Source: JACVRW01 sp963771715 (GTDB lineage Bacteria; Actinomycetota; Thermoleophilia; Solirubrobacterales; Thermoleophilaceae). Taken from it: DNA of 64,000 nucleotides. The position numbers and the translations under genes are program-made. The stretch's first letter is position 1, and each line of letters starts with the position of its first letter. Shown here in pieces: positions 41,609-50,850 of this stretch. The notes beneath the pieces were generated by a model that saw nothing but the letters and a program-made list of their open reading frames with translations, did not search any database and had not been told where the DNA came from. Location: positions 386,512 to 450,511 of the forward strand of contig CAVYUQ010000010.1 of the NCBI GenBank assembly GCA_963771715.1, read 5' to 3'.

Positions 41609-42953
41609 ATGGCTGACCCCCTCAATGCGCCGTTTTCCGGCCGCGCCCTGCACTTCATCGGGATCGGCGGCGCCGGCATGAGCGGCCTCGCGCTGGTGGC
41701 GCGGCAGCTGGGCGCCACCGTGACCGGCTCGGACCAGGCCGAGTCGTCCTACTGCGGGCCGCTGCGCGCTGCCGGCATCGAGCCGGCCATCGGCCACGAC
41801 GCCGCGAACCTTCCGGAGGGCTGCCGAGGTGGTGGTCTCCACGGCGATCCCGGACGACAACCCCGAGCTGGCCGCCGCTCGCGACGCGGGCGCCACCGTC
41901 CTCCATCGCGGCGACCTGCTCGGCGAGCTGTCGCGCATGAAGCGGACGATCGCCGTGGGCGGCACGCACGGCAAGACGACGAGCGCGTCGATGGCGGCGC
42001 TCGCCCTGCTGGAGTCGGGCCGCGAGCCGGCGTTTCTGATCGGCGGCGAGCTGCGCGCGGCCGGCACGAATGCGGCCTGGGGCGCGGGGGAGTGGGCGGT
42101 GATCGAGGCCGACGAGTCCGACCGCTCGTTCCTGAAGCTCGGCCGCGACGTGGCGGTGGTCACGAACATCGAGCTCGACCACCACGCGACCTACGCGAAC
42201 CTGGGCGAGCTCGAGACGGCCTTCGAGGAGTTCGCCGCGCCGGCGTCGGTGCGGGTGCTGGGACCCGGGGTGGCGCTGCCGGGTGAGGGTGAGGAGGTGA
42301 CATTCGGCATCGACCACGGCGGCCTGCGCGCCGAGAACGTCCGCCTTCATAGCGGTAGTTCGAGCTTCGTGGTCGATGGCGTCGAATTCGAGCTCCAGGT
42401 ACCAGGCGAGCACAACATCCTCAATGCCCTCGCGGCGCTGGCCGCCCTGCGAGCGGCCGGCGTGCCACTCGCCGAGGCCGCGCCGGGGCTCCGGAAGTTC
42501 ACCGGCGCGGGCCGCCGCTTCGAGGCACACGGCCGCACTCCCTCCGGCGCGCTCGTCTACGACGACTACGCCCACCACCCCACCGAGGTGGCCGCCACGC
42601 TGGCCGCGGCGCGCACGCTCGAGCCGCGCCGGCTGGTGGCGTGCTTCCAGCCGCACCTCTACTCGCGCACCCGCATGCTGGCTCGGGAGTTCGGGCGCGC
42701 GCTGGCGCTGGCGGACCTCGTCGTGGTGCTCGACGTGTACCGCGCGCGGGAGCGGCCGGAGGACTTCCCGGGCGTGAGCGGCTACCTCGTGGCGCAGGCG
42801 GCGGCCGACGCGGCGGGCGGGGGCCCCGTGTGGTGGATGCCGCAGATCGAGGATGCGGAGCGGAGCCTGCGCGGCGAGCTCGCCGAGGGCGATCTGCTGC
42901 TCACGCTCGGCGCCGGCAATGTGGACGAGCTGGCCCGGAGGCTGACCGCATGA
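41609..42953 (+). CDS. murC: UDP-MurNAc:L-alanine ligase MurC, split by one apparent extra T
   Basis: Adds L-Ala to UDP-MurNAc. ATG 41609 is preferred over GTG 41588 because it places the Rossmann motif H-F-I-G-I-G-G-A-G-M-S-G at the usual distance. The first frame ends near L-P-E-G. The second gives E-V-V-V-S-T-A-I-P, ATP loop G-G-T-H-G-K-T-T, E-A-D-E-S-D, D-D-Y-A-H-H-P-T-E and Q-P-H-L-Y-S-R-T. Deleting the T at 41822 restores L-P-E-G-A-E-V-V-V-S-T. With that correction 448 codons result, a normal length. It overlaps murB by 4 bp. Confidence 0.93.
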
Positions 42954-43864
42954 GCACCCCCGCCGGCGTCGAGGCCGACTACCCGCTGGCCCGCCTGACC
43001 ACGATCAGGACCGGCGGCCAGGGTGACTTCTTTTCCCGGCCCGATTCGCCCGAGGCGCTCTCCGAGCTGCTCGCGTGGGCCACGGGCGAGGGGATCGAGG
43101 TAGGAGTGGTCGGGTCAGGCTCGAACCTCCTCGTAGCGGATGAAGGGTTCCGAGGACTCGTGGTGAAGCTGGACGGCTCGCTCGCATCGATCGAGCAGGA
43201 TGGGCAGCGCCTGCTCTGCGGCGGCGGGGCCCGGCTCCCGCAGGCGGCGGCCTTCGCCGCCCGCGCCGGCCTGAGCGGGCTGGAGTTCGGCGTGAACATC
43301 CCGGGCACCGTTGGCGGCGCCGTGAAGATGAACGCGAACGCCTACGGCGGCGACCTGGCCCGCGTGCTCGAGTGGGTGGTGGTCACGACGCCGGACGGCA
43401 CGGAGCGGCGCGTTCCCGACGAGCTGGACTTCCGCTATCGCCGCTCCAACCTCGCGGCGAACGAGATCGTCGCCCGCGCGTCGTTCGCGCTCAGCCCGGC
43501 GGAGCCCGACTCGGTCAAGGCGACGCTCGCCGACATGCGCGCCTCGCGCAAGGCCGCCCAGCCATCCGGCATCAAGACCTTCGGCTCGACCTTCAAGAAT
43601 CCCGACGACCCGCGTGCCGAGGGCCGCAGCGCCGGCGTGCTGCTCGACGAGGGCGGCTGCCGCGGCCTGACCGTGGGCGGCGCGCGCTTCTCGGAGAAGC
43701 ACGCCAACTTCGTGGAGAACATGGGGGAGGCCACCACGGCCGACGTGATCGCCCTGATGGCCGAGGGCCGCCGCCGCGTGCGCGAGCGCTTCGGCGTGGA
43801 GCTTGAGCCGGAGGTGCAGTTCCTCGGCGAGGTGGACACGTCGCCGCTGTGGGGCCCGGCGTGA
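42950..43864 (+). CDS. murB: UDP-N-acetylenolpyruvoylglucosamine reductase MurB
   Basis: 304 residues from ATG 42950 (ATGA overlap with murC). FAD-binding segment V-V-G-S-G-S-N-L-L-V-A-D-E-G, then G-L-E-F-G-V-N-I-P-G-T-V-G-G-A-V-K-M-N-A-N-A-Y-G, Y-R-R-S and the catalytic G-S-T-F-K-N-P region. The final E-x-Q-F-L-G is typical. Type II MurB length. It makes UDP-MurNAc from the enolpyruvyl precursor. Confidence 0.96.
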   Translation: MSTPAGVEADYPLARLTTIRTGGQGDFFSRPDSPEALSELLAWATGEGIEVGVVGSGSNLLVADEGFRGLVVKLDGSLASIEQDGQRLLCGGGARLPQAAAFAARAGLSGLEFGVNIPGTVGGAVKMNANAYGGDLARVLEWVVVTTPDGTERRVPDELDFRYRRSNLAANEIVARASFALSPAEPDSVKATLADMRASRKAAQPSGIKTFGSTFKNPDDPRAEGRSAGVLLDEGGCRGLTVGGARFSEKHANFVENMGEATTADVIALMAEGRRRVRERFGVELEPEVQFLGEVDTSPLWGPA

Positions 43865-44895
43865 GCGGTCAGGCGGTCGCCGGCCGGCGCCCGGCTCGAA
43901 AGGCACGCTCACGGCGCGCTCGGACATGGAGGTTGCGGGCGGTTGCGTTCAACGTGCTCACCCTGCGGATGCTCCCCCCGCGCATGCGCCGCCGCGTGCT
44001 GGCGCTGCTCGCCGCCTGCCTCGTGCTCGCAGCCGGCTTCCAGTTCTGGCTGCGTGACTCGCCGCTGGTCGCGGTCGAGCACGTGAAGGTCACCGGCCTC
44101 ACCACCAAGGACGCTCCGCGCGTGCGAGCCGCGCTCACCTCGGCCGCGCACGCGATGACCACCCTGCACGTCGATCAGGACGACCTCGAACGTGCGATCG
44201 CGGCCTACCCCGTGGTGCGCGCGCTCGAGGTGCGGGCGGACTTCCCTCACGGGCTCGAGATCCACGTGGTCGAACACCGTCCCGCCGCGATGGTCGGCGG
44301 CCTGCCGGTGGCCGGCGACGGCACGATCCTGCGCGGCCTCCCGGTGGAGGGAAGGCTCCCGGAGATAGAGGCGCCGGGCGGGAAGCTTGACGGCGACCGC
44401 CTCACGGATCCGGCGGCCCTTCACGCCGCACGAGTGGCCGGCGGCGCCCCCGCCCCGCTGCGCGGGCGCCTCGAGCGCATCGACGAGCGCTCCGACGAGG
44501 GCATCGTGGTCGAGCTGCGCGACGGGCCCGAGCTGATCTTCGGAGACGCGAGGAAGCTGCGCGCGAAGTGGGTCGCCGCGGTGCGCGTGCTGGCGGACCC
44601 GAAGGCCGCCGGCGCGAGCTACATCGACGTGCGCCTGCCCGGCCGCCCGGCTGCGGGAGGACTGCCCGCCGAGACGCTGGCGCCGGTCGCGCCGGCCGGC
44701 ACCGAGGAGCTCGCGCCGCCGATTGGGACCACTCCGCCCGCGTCCGGCGTCGATCCGAGCACCGAGGAGCTTGCCCCGCCGGCACCCGCCGCCGTGGCCC
44801 CGCCGGTCTCCGATGGCACCGCCGAACCGGCTCCGCCGGCCCCCGCACCCACTGATTCCACCGGGGCTGGAGGGGTCTCGCCGCCTCCGGAATAA
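43861..44895 (+). CDS. ftsQ: Cell-division protein FtsQ
   Basis: 344 residues from GTG 43861, overlapping murB. Basic cytoplasmic tail, membrane helix near residues 45-63, a POTRA domain (V-E-H-V-K-V-T-G-L, about 72-145, with V-V-R-A-L-E-V-R-A-D-F-P-H-G-L-E-I) and the FtsQ beta domain to about 255. The last ~90 residues are Pro/Ala-rich with repeated T-E-E-L-A-P-P, an extension not usual in FtsQ. It links early and late divisome proteins. The end is followed by the ftsZ promoter region. Confidence 0.9.
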   Translation: MSGQAVAGRRPARKARSRRARTWRLRAVAFNVLTLRMLPPRMRRRVLALLAACLVLAAGFQFWLRDSPLVAVEHVKVTGLTTKDAPRVRAALTSAAHAMTTLHVDQDDLERAIAAYPVVRALEVRADFPHGLEIHVVEHRPAAMVGGLPVAGDGTILRGLPVEGRLPEIEAPGGKLDGDRLTDPAALHAARVAGGAPAPLRGRLERIDERSDEGIVVELRDGPELIFGDARKLRAKWVAAVRVLADPKAAGASYIDVRLPGRPAAGGLPAETLAPVAPAGTEELAPPIGTTPPASGVDPSTEELAPPAPAAVAPPVSDGTAEPAPPAPAPTDSTGAGGVSPPPE

Positions 44896-44975
44896 CCCTC
44901 AGCCCGTAGTCGAGCTTCAGGGCAACCCTGGACCGCCGCTAGAGTGTTTGTCTGCACGATTTCTTGCGAGGACGA

Positions 44976-45005
44976 TTGACACTTCCCGCGAACTCCGCCT
45001 ACAGT
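44976..45005 (+). promoter_or_regulatory. Sigma-A-type ftsZ promoter
   Basis: TTGACA (44976-44981) and TACAGT (45000-45005) with an 18-bp spacer, the best -35/-10 pair seen in the window. The predicted start is about 45011, leaving a leader of ~68 nt before the ftsZ ATG. The 183-bp gap after ftsQ also holds a short CAGGG/CCCTG hairpin near 44920 that may weaken read-through. FtsZ is thus probably made from its own strong promoter. Confidence 0.75.
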
Positions 45006-45078
45006 GCGGTGTTTGCGGAAGCGGGAAACCCTCCACTCTTGCTTGAGCTTCGGACGGTAGAGAGGCACCACCTCAGAC

Positions 45079-46167
45079 ATGGACACGGGTAGCTACCTGG
45101 CTGTCATCAAGGTCGTCGGCATCGGCGGCGGCGGCACCAATGCCGTGAACCGCATGGTCGACCAGGGCCTCAAGGGCGTCGAGTTCATCGCCGTCAACAC
45201 GGACGCGCAGGCGCTCCAGATGTGCGACGCCGACATCAAGCTCCAGATCGGCGACCAGCTCACACGCGGTCTCGGCGCGGGCGCCAACCCCGACGTCGGC
45301 TACGGCGCCGCCAACGAAAGCCGCGACGAGATCAAGGAGGCGCTCAAGGGCGCGGACATGGTCTTCGTGACCGCGGGCGAGGGCGGCGGCACCGGCACCG
45401 GCGCCGCGCCGGTGATCGCAGAGGTGTCCAAGCAGGAGGTCGGCGCGCTCACGGTCGGAGTGGTCACCAAGCCGTTCGACTTCGAGGGCACGCAGCGCAT
45501 GCGCCAGGCCGTTGAGGGGATCGACCGCCTGCGCGAGCAGGTGGACACGATGATCGTGATCCCGAACGAGAAGCTGCTCGCGGTCGTCGAGCGCCGCACG
45601 AGCATCCTCGACGCCTTCCGCGAGGCCGACGCCGTCCTCGGCCAGGGCGTTCAGGGCATCACGGACCTGATCACGACCCCCGGCCTCATCAACCTCGACT
45701 TCGCGGACGTCCGCACGATCATGCAGGACGCCGGCTCCGCGCTCATGGGCATCGGCGAGGCCTCCGGCGAGAACCGCGCCGCCGAGGCGGCGAAGAACGC
45801 CGTGTCGAGTCCGCTGCTCGAGCAGTCGGTCGAGGGGGCCACGGGCATCCTGCTCAACATCACCGGCGGCACCGACCTGGGCCTCTTCGAGGTGAACGAG
45901 GCGGCCGAGATCATCCAGAGCGCCGCCGACCAGAACTCCAACATCATCTTCGGCGCGGTGGTCGACGACACACTGGCCGACTCAGTGCGGGTGACCGTTA
46001 TCGCCACGGGATTCGAGCGCGCGAGCCGCACCCCGCTGTTCGAGGAGGACTCGACCGGACGCCGGCGCGAGCCGCGGCGCCGCGACGTGAAGCTCGACGA
46101 CCGCCAGCGCGCGTCCCTCGAGATCTCGGACGACGACATCGACGTCCCGTCATTCCTGAAGGACTGA
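45079..46167 (+). CDS. ftsZ: Cell-division GTPase FtsZ
   Basis: 362 residues from ATG 45079. Nucleotide-binding elements: G-I-G-G-G-G-T-N-A-V-N, tubulin signature A-G-E-G-G-G-T-G-T-G-A-A-P, T7-loop N-L-D-F-A-D-V-R-T-I-M. The C-terminal peptide D-D-I-D-V-P-S-F-L-K-D is the conserved tail that binds partner proteins such as SepF. No ftsA is present nearby, as in other actinomycetes. It polymerises into the Z ring on the inner membrane. Confidence 0.97.
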   Translation: MDTGSYLAVIKVVGIGGGGTNAVNRMVDQGLKGVEFIAVNTDAQALQMCDADIKLQIGDQLTRGLGAGANPDVGYGAANESRDEIKEALKGADMVFVTAGEGGGTGTGAAPVIAEVSKQEVGALTVGVVTKPFDFEGTQRMRQAVEGIDRLREQVDTMIVIPNEKLLAVVERRTSILDAFREADAVLGQGVQGITDLITTPGLINLDFADVRTIMQDAGSALMGIGEASGENRAAEAAKNAVSSPLLEQSVEGATGILLNITGGTDLGLFEVNEAAEIIQSAADQNSNIIFGAVVDDTLADSVRVTVIATGFERASRTPLFEEDSTGRRREPRRRDVKLDDRQRASLEISDDDIDVPSFLKD

Positions 46168-46208
46168 GAGAGCTCCTCCCGCCGGACACGGCGCAGGCCT
46201 TCGAGGCC

Positions 46209-46592
46209 ATGCGCGCGCTGCGCACGCACCACACGGACGAGGCCGAGTTCGTCCGGCGCGTCGACGAGGTCCAGCGCCCGCAGGGATACAGGCTTGTGGG
46301 AGCCTTCGACGACGCCGACCGCTGCCTCGCTGTCGCGGGCTTCCGCGTGATCCGCAACCTCGCCTGGGGGGACACCCTCTACGTCGACGATCTCTCCACG
46401 CACCCGGACGGCCGCCGACGCGGCTACGGGCGCGCGCTGCTCGAATGGTGCATGGAGGAGGGCAGGCGCGCGGGCTGCGCGGAGTTCCACCTCGACTCGG
46501 GCGTCGGGCCGGAGCGCGAGGACGCCCACAGGCTCTACTTCAACACCGGCCTGCGGATCACGAGCTACCACTTCGCCGCGCCGCTGGAATGA
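46209..46592 (+). CDS. GNAT-family N-acetyltransferase
   Basis: 127 residues from ATG 46209. The acetyl-CoA motif is L-Y-V-D-D-L-S-T-H-P-D-G-R-R-R-G-Y-G-R-A-L-L, with a following helix and G-L-R-I-T-S-Y-H-F at the end. Coding-like sequence continues in frame upstream (R-E-L-L-P-P-D-T-A-Q-A-F-E-A) as far as the ftsZ stop without an ATG, GTG or TTG, so the true start may be a rare CTG at 46164. Substrate unknown. It overlaps the M20 gene by ATGA. Confidence 0.85.
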   Translation: MRALRTHHTDEAEFVRRVDEVQRPQGYRLVGAFDDADRCLAVAGFRVIRNLAWGDTLYVDDLSTHPDGRRRGYGRALLEWCMEEGRRAGCAEFHLDSGVGPEREDAHRLYFNTGLRITSYHFAAPLE

Positions 46593-47711
46593 TCGACGCC
46601 GCGCCCCGCATGGCGCTCGCCGCGGAGCGCGAGCTCGAGGCGCTCGTGGGCGTGTCCTCACCGTCCGGTGACCTCGAGGGCGCGGAGGAATGCGTGGCCC
46701 TGGCCACCGCCTTCCTGCCGACGGAGGCGGAGGTGGAGCGCGTGGACTGCTCCACGCCGGGCCACGCGCGCGACCTCGTCGGCTGCCTGCGCGGCAGCGG
46801 CGAGCGCCGGCTGCTCATGGTCGGGCACCTCGACACCGTGGTCTCTCACGACGCGCACCGCCCGCTCGAGCGCCACGGCGACCGCCTGACGGGATCCGGG
46901 GCTGTGGACATGAAGGGCGGCGTGGCGCTCTCCATCGGCCTGATGCGCGAGCTCGCGACCCGGCCGGAGCTGTACGCGGAGGTGGCGATCCTGCTCGTGA
47001 ACGACGAGGAGTGGCGCACCGCGGCGTTCGCCCACTCGGACCGCTTCGCGGGCTTCGACGCCTGCCTCTGCTTCGAGGCCGGCGAGCGCACCAAGGCGGG
47101 CGAGGAAGCCGTGATCGTGAAGCGCAAGGCCGCCGCCACGCTGCGGGTGTACGCGCACGGTCGCTCGTCGCACTCGGGCTCGGCACCGGAGAAGGGCCGC
47201 AGCGCCCTGCTCGCGCTCGCTGCGGTCGCCCAGCTCGTGGCGGCGCGCAGCGACGCGAGCGGCCCGGACAGGCTCACCGCGGTGCCGACGATCCTGCGCT
47301 CGGGCGACGCCTTCAACGTCGTGCCGCCGGCCGGCGAGCTGCTCTGCGACCTGCGCGCCGACCGGCTCGAAGCCTTCGCCCCGGTCTTCGACGCCATCCC
47401 GGCCGAGCACGACGAGGTCCGCCTCGAGCCGCACATGGTGCGCGCCTGGCCGGGCATGGATTCGCGCGCGGCGACGTCCGGGGTGCTGGCCGCGGCCTCG
47501 GCGTCGCTCGGGCCGCCCGATCGTCGCCGCCGAGCGCGGCGGCGCGAGCGACGCCAGCCACATCGCGGCCGGCGGCATCGAGCTCACGATCGACGGGCTC
47601 GGCCCGCGCGGCGGCGGCGCGCACACGCCGCACGAGTGGGTCAGCGCCGAGTCGCTGCGCACGCGCGCCGAGGTGGCGCTCGCGGTGACAGCGGCGCTGC
47701 TCGGCGCCTAG
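46589..47711 (+). CDS. M20-family peptidase/deacylase, split by one apparent extra C
   Basis: About 374 codons from ATG 46589. First frame: V-G-H-L-D-T-V (zinc His/Asp), G-A-V-D-M-K-G-G (bridging Asp), V-N-D-E-E-W (Glu pair) and the lid H-G-R-S-S-H-S-G. The frame breaks after S-L-G near 47513. Removing one C gives I-V-A-A-E-R-G-G-A-S-D-A-S-H-I-A-A and, at the end, G-G-A-H-T-P-H-E-W with the last zinc His. The family includes carboxypeptidase G2-like and acetylornithine deacetylase-like enzymes. It ends overlapping the convergent LuxR gene by 4 bp. Confidence 0.87.
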
Positions 47712-50575
47712 CTGGCCACTTCCTCGGTGTTCCGGTCGCCGAGCGCGCCCGGCAGCGCGTGGCGCGACTTGATGTCGAGCTTTCGGTAGACGCGCCCGAG
47801 GTGGGTCTCCACCGTCTTCTCAGACACAAACAGAGCCTGGGCCACCTCCCGGTTCGTGAGCCCCTCCGCGGCCAGTTCCGCCACGCGCACCTCGCTCGGC
47901 GTCAGGCCCTCCACGCCGCTCGCCGGCTCGCGCATCAGGCGGGCGCCGGATCGGCCCAGCTCGTCGCGCGCCCGGTTCGCGAGGCGGGTGCCACCGCATT
48001 CGGAGGCGAGCGTGTGGGCGCGGCGCAGTACATCTCGGGCCGCGCTGCGCTCGCCGTTGCGGCGCAGTTCGGCGCCCAGCTCGCAGGTCACGCGCGCGAG
48101 CTCGAGCCGCGCCCGGCCGTTCTCGAGCGTGGCGACCGCCGCCTCCAGCCCTGCCTGGCGCTCCTCGGCCGGTCCGGCGAAAGCCACCGCCCGCTGCGAG
48201 ATCCCGACCGCGCGCGGCGTGCCCAGCCGCTCGGCGAGGCGCAGCTCCTCGCGGGCCAGCTCGAGCGCCTGCTCCTCCTCGCCGAGCTGCGCGAGCGCGA
48301 CCGACGCCACGGACCGCCACGGGAGGAGTGTCGGCGAGCCGCAACCCCAGGAGTCCGCGCGGTCCAGTCTGAATGCAGCGTCTGCGGCCCCGCGCGCGTC
48401 GCCATTGGAGAGCAGCAGCCACGCGCGCGCCAGCGCGAGGTCGTCCTGCACGATCGTGTCGGGGTCCCCGGCCGGCGGCAGGCCGGACATCACGGCCTTG
48501 AGTTCCTCGAGGGGGCGCTCGCGCTCGAGGCCCGCAAGCACGGCGGTTGACGCGGCGATCGGAGCGTGGCCGCGGGCGCGTGTGGCGTCGCGTGCGATAA
48601 GGAGTGCCTCGGCGGCGTCGGCCTCGGCACTCTCGACGGCCCCCGAGCGGTACCGCGCCCAGGCGCGCTCGGCGAGGAAGACGCCGACGGCCGAGCGATC
48701 GCCGTAGTCGCGCGCCGCACGGACGAGGCGGTCGAGGATCGCGAGGGACTCGTCGTAGCGCTCCAGCAGCGTGAGCACGAACGCGGGCATCGGCCGGCCG
48801 ACGCTCGCGCGCATTACGGACTCGTAGTAGCCGTGCTCCTCGACGCTGAGCGCTTGGTGGATCAGCTCGGTGGCGCGGCCCGCGTCGGCCTGCTCGGTGA
48901 CCGCGACGAAGGCGTGCGTGATCAGGGCGAAGCGCTCGAAGTCGGTCTGAGGCGCGCCGGACGGCACCTTTACATGCTCGAAGAGATCACCGAGTCGCGT
49001 GCGCACGCTGGTGCTCTCGAGCCCCGCGGCGAGCAGCGTCTCGAGCAGCGGCTTCGCGGCGTCCGACTCCTCGTGCACGTCGGCCAGAGCGCTCTCGAGC
49101 ACATCCGCCGCTTTGCTCACGCGCCCGCCCACGAGGTGCAGTACGGCCGTCCAATGGAGAGCGTGGAGCTTGGTGGACCCGCCCGCGGCGGCCGCGCGCT
49201 CGAGATGGTCCGCGGCGTCCGGGTCGCCGGCGTGCGCGGCCGCGAGGCCGAGCTGGAACAGGACCTGGGCCAACTCGCTGTCGTCCGGACGCTCGGCCAC
49301 CGCCCGCTCCAGGTAACGCACCGCGGCCGCTGGATCGCCAAAGGCCTCCGCGCGGCGGGCGGCGTTCCTCAGTGCGGCCACCGCCCAGTCGCCCTGGCCC
49401 GGCTCGCAGAACAGCAGGTGAGCGGCCACGGCCACGGGGTCGGCCTCGCGGTCCCTCAACATCTCCGCGGCCTGCTCGTGCGCGCGCGAGCGCTCCACCA
49501 CCGGCATGTCGTCCTCGATTGCCGCGCGCAGGATCGGGTGGCTGAAGCGGAGCGTCGGCGCGCCCACAACCAGTCCCGCGCGCTCGAGCGCCGCGAGCGC
49601 GTCGGCGGCCTCGTCCTCCGGCACCTCGGCCATCGTGGCCACGTCCCGGATCGACACGTCGTGCTCTCCCAGCACGGCCAGCGCGCGGGCCACCGGCGCG
49701 CCCGCCGCGGGCAGGCGCTCGAGCCGCAGGAGAACCGACGCGCGCACCGTGTCGGGGCCGAGCGAGGCCACCCCGCCGGCGCTTGCGGCCGTGGGCTCGA
49801 TGCCCTCGGCCCGCACCTCGCTCACCAGCTGCTCGAGCAGGAACGGGTTGCCGCCGGTGGCGTGGTGGCAGGCGGCCGCGAACTCGGGGTCGGAGGATCC
49901 GAGCAGCGCCTCGATCCGCCGTCCGGCGCCCTCCTCGGACAGCGGCCCGGGCCGGATCGAGACTGTCGCCGGGTCCGCGAGGATCTCGGCAAGCGGGACG
50001 GGAAGCTGGCCGACCTCGACGGTCCGCACGGCAAGTAGGAGCACCATCGGGAGGTCGGCGATCCGCAGGCTGAGGAAGCGCTGGGCGGCCATGGACGCCT
50101 CGTCGGCCCACTGGGCGTCGTCGACGCAGACGAGGAGCGGGCGCTCGCGGGCCAGGTTCGCCGTGAGCCAGTACAGCCCGTGCAGGCGCTGGTACATCAG
50201 CTCGGGGCTGTCGGCATCGTCCGCACTTGCCGGATCGAGGATCGGGAGCGCGAGCCGGGCAGCACCGGTGAACAGCGCCGAGCGTTCCTCGGGCGTCCTC
50301 TCGAGCGCCACCGAGTCGGCCGACTGGCGCACGAGGCCGTATGGGTAGCTGCGCTCGAGCTCGGTCGCCCGCACCGAGATCGTGTACATCCCGCGCTCGC
50401 CGGCGCCCTCGATGCAGCGCGTCACCAGGCTCGACTTGCCGATGCCGGGCGGGCCCTCGATCGCCACCACGCGGCCGCGGCCGTCGACCGCGTCGGCGAG
50501 CGCCCGGTCGAGGGCGAGCAGCTCTGACTCCCGTTCGAGGAGCTCGGGGCCCGGCGTTGTAGGCGGCGAGTCCAT
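47708..50575 (-). CDS. Large ATP-binding LuxR-type regulator (LAL family)
   Basis: 955 residues from ATG 50575 (M-D-S-P-P-T-T-P-G); an in-frame start at 50668 would add 31 residues. An N-terminal STAND/AAA ATPase has Walker A E-G-P-P-G-I-G-K-S-S and Walker B L-L-V-C-V-D-D-A-Q-W-A-D-E-A-S. A long central TPR-like helical region spans about 400-880. The C-terminal LuxR helix-turn-helix (L-T-P-S-E-V-R-V-A-E-L-A-A-E-G, V-S-E-K-T-V-E-T-H-L-G-R-V-Y-R-K-L) lies at about 885-945. This is the MalT-like LAL architecture, which usually senses a small inducer. Targets are unknown. Confidence 0.92.
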   Translation of the reverse strand: MDSPPTTPGPELLERESELLALDRALADAVDGRGRVVAIEGPPGIGKSSLVTRCIEGAGERGMYTISVRATELERSYPYGLVRQSADSVALERTPEERSALFTGAARLALPILDPASADDADSPELMYQRLHGLYWLTANLARERPLLVCVDDAQWADEASMAAQRFLSLRIADLPMVLLLAVRTVEVGQLPVPLAEILADPATVSIRPGPLSEEGAGRRIEALLGSSDPEFAAACHHATGGNPFLLEQLVSEVRAEGIEPTAASAGGVASLGPDTVRASVLLRLERLPAAGAPVARALAVLGEHDVSIRDVATMAEVPEDEAADALAALERAGLVVGAPTLRFSHPILRAAIEDDMPVVERSRAHEQAAEMLRDREADPVAVAAHLLFCEPGQGDWAVAALRNAARRAEAFGDPAAAVRYLERAVAERPDDSELAQVLFQLGLAAAHAGDPDAADHLERAAAAGGSTKLHALHWTAVLHLVGGRVSKAADVLESALADVHEESDAAKPLLETLLAAGLESTSVRTRLGDLFEHVKVPSGAPQTDFERFALITHAFVAVTEQADAGRATELIHQALSVEEHGYYESVMRASVGRPMPAFVLTLLERYDESLAILDRLVRAARDYGDRSAVGVFLAERAWARYRSGAVESAEADAAEALLIARDATRARGHAPIAASTAVLAGLERERPLEELKAVMSGLPPAGDPDTIVQDDLALARAWLLLSNGDARGAADAAFRLDRADSWGCGSPTLLPWRSVASVALAQLGEEEQALELAREELRLAERLGTPRAVGISQRAVAFAGPAEERQAGLEAAVATLENGRARLELARVTCELGAELRRNGERSAARDVLRRAHTLASECGGTRLANRARDELGRSGARLMREPASGVEGLTPSEVRVAELAAEGLTNREVAQALFVSEKTVETHLGRVYRKLDIKSRHALPGALGDRNTEEVAS

Positions 50576-50645
50576 CTGAAGAATCGGGGGGTGGTTCGGG
50601 GGTGCTCCTGATGCGATGGGCGCCGGGGGACGCGAACATCGCGGC

Positions 50646-50828
50646 ATGTCACCAGCCGAACCCGTCACAGCGCTCGTCGAGCTCGTTCTGGAGCCCGACG
50701 GCGTTCACGGCGTCTTGCGCGCCCAGCATACGCCGGATCTGCCGTTCTCGGGATGGCTGGGCCTTGCCGTGGCCGTGGACCAGTGCCGCCGCGCGGCGGC
50801 GGGCCCGGTCGCGACCGACAGGGGGTAA
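50646..50828 (+). CDS. Small hypothetical protein
   Basis: 60 residues from ATG 50646, divergent from the LAL regulator. The sequence alternates beta-like acidic segments (L-V-E-L-V-L-E-P-D-G-V-H-G-V-L-R) with F-S-G-W-L-G-L-A-V-A-V-D-Q, a pattern I associate with small actinomycete proteins found beside LuxR-type regulators, though I cannot name the family. Codon use is typical of the genome. An in-frame ATG at 50616 is an alternative start. It ends just before a hairpin and gcvT. Confidence 0.55.
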   Translation: MSPAEPVTALVELVLEPDGVHGVLRAQHTPDLPFSGWLGLAVAVDQCRRAAAGPVATDRG

Positions 50829-50831
50829 CCT

Positions 50832-50850
50832 GCGGGCGGTTGCCGCCCGC
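50832..50850 (+). promoter_or_regulatory. Hairpin whose loop is the putative gcvT TTG start
   Basis: GCGGGCGG (50832-50839) pairs perfectly with CCGCCCGC (50843-50850), leaving the trinucleotide TTG (50840-50842) as loop. It begins 3 bp after the stop of the small upstream ORF. It may attenuate transcription or hide the start codon. Alternatively the true gcvT start lies downstream and this is a plain terminator. No glycine riboswitch is visible upstream. Confidence 0.45.

Noticed and set aside
50576..50839. Possible glycine riboswitch ahead of the gcv operon
   Set aside because: No recognisable glycine-aptamer core is seen. Most of the region is a plausible small coding sequence and a simple hairpin.
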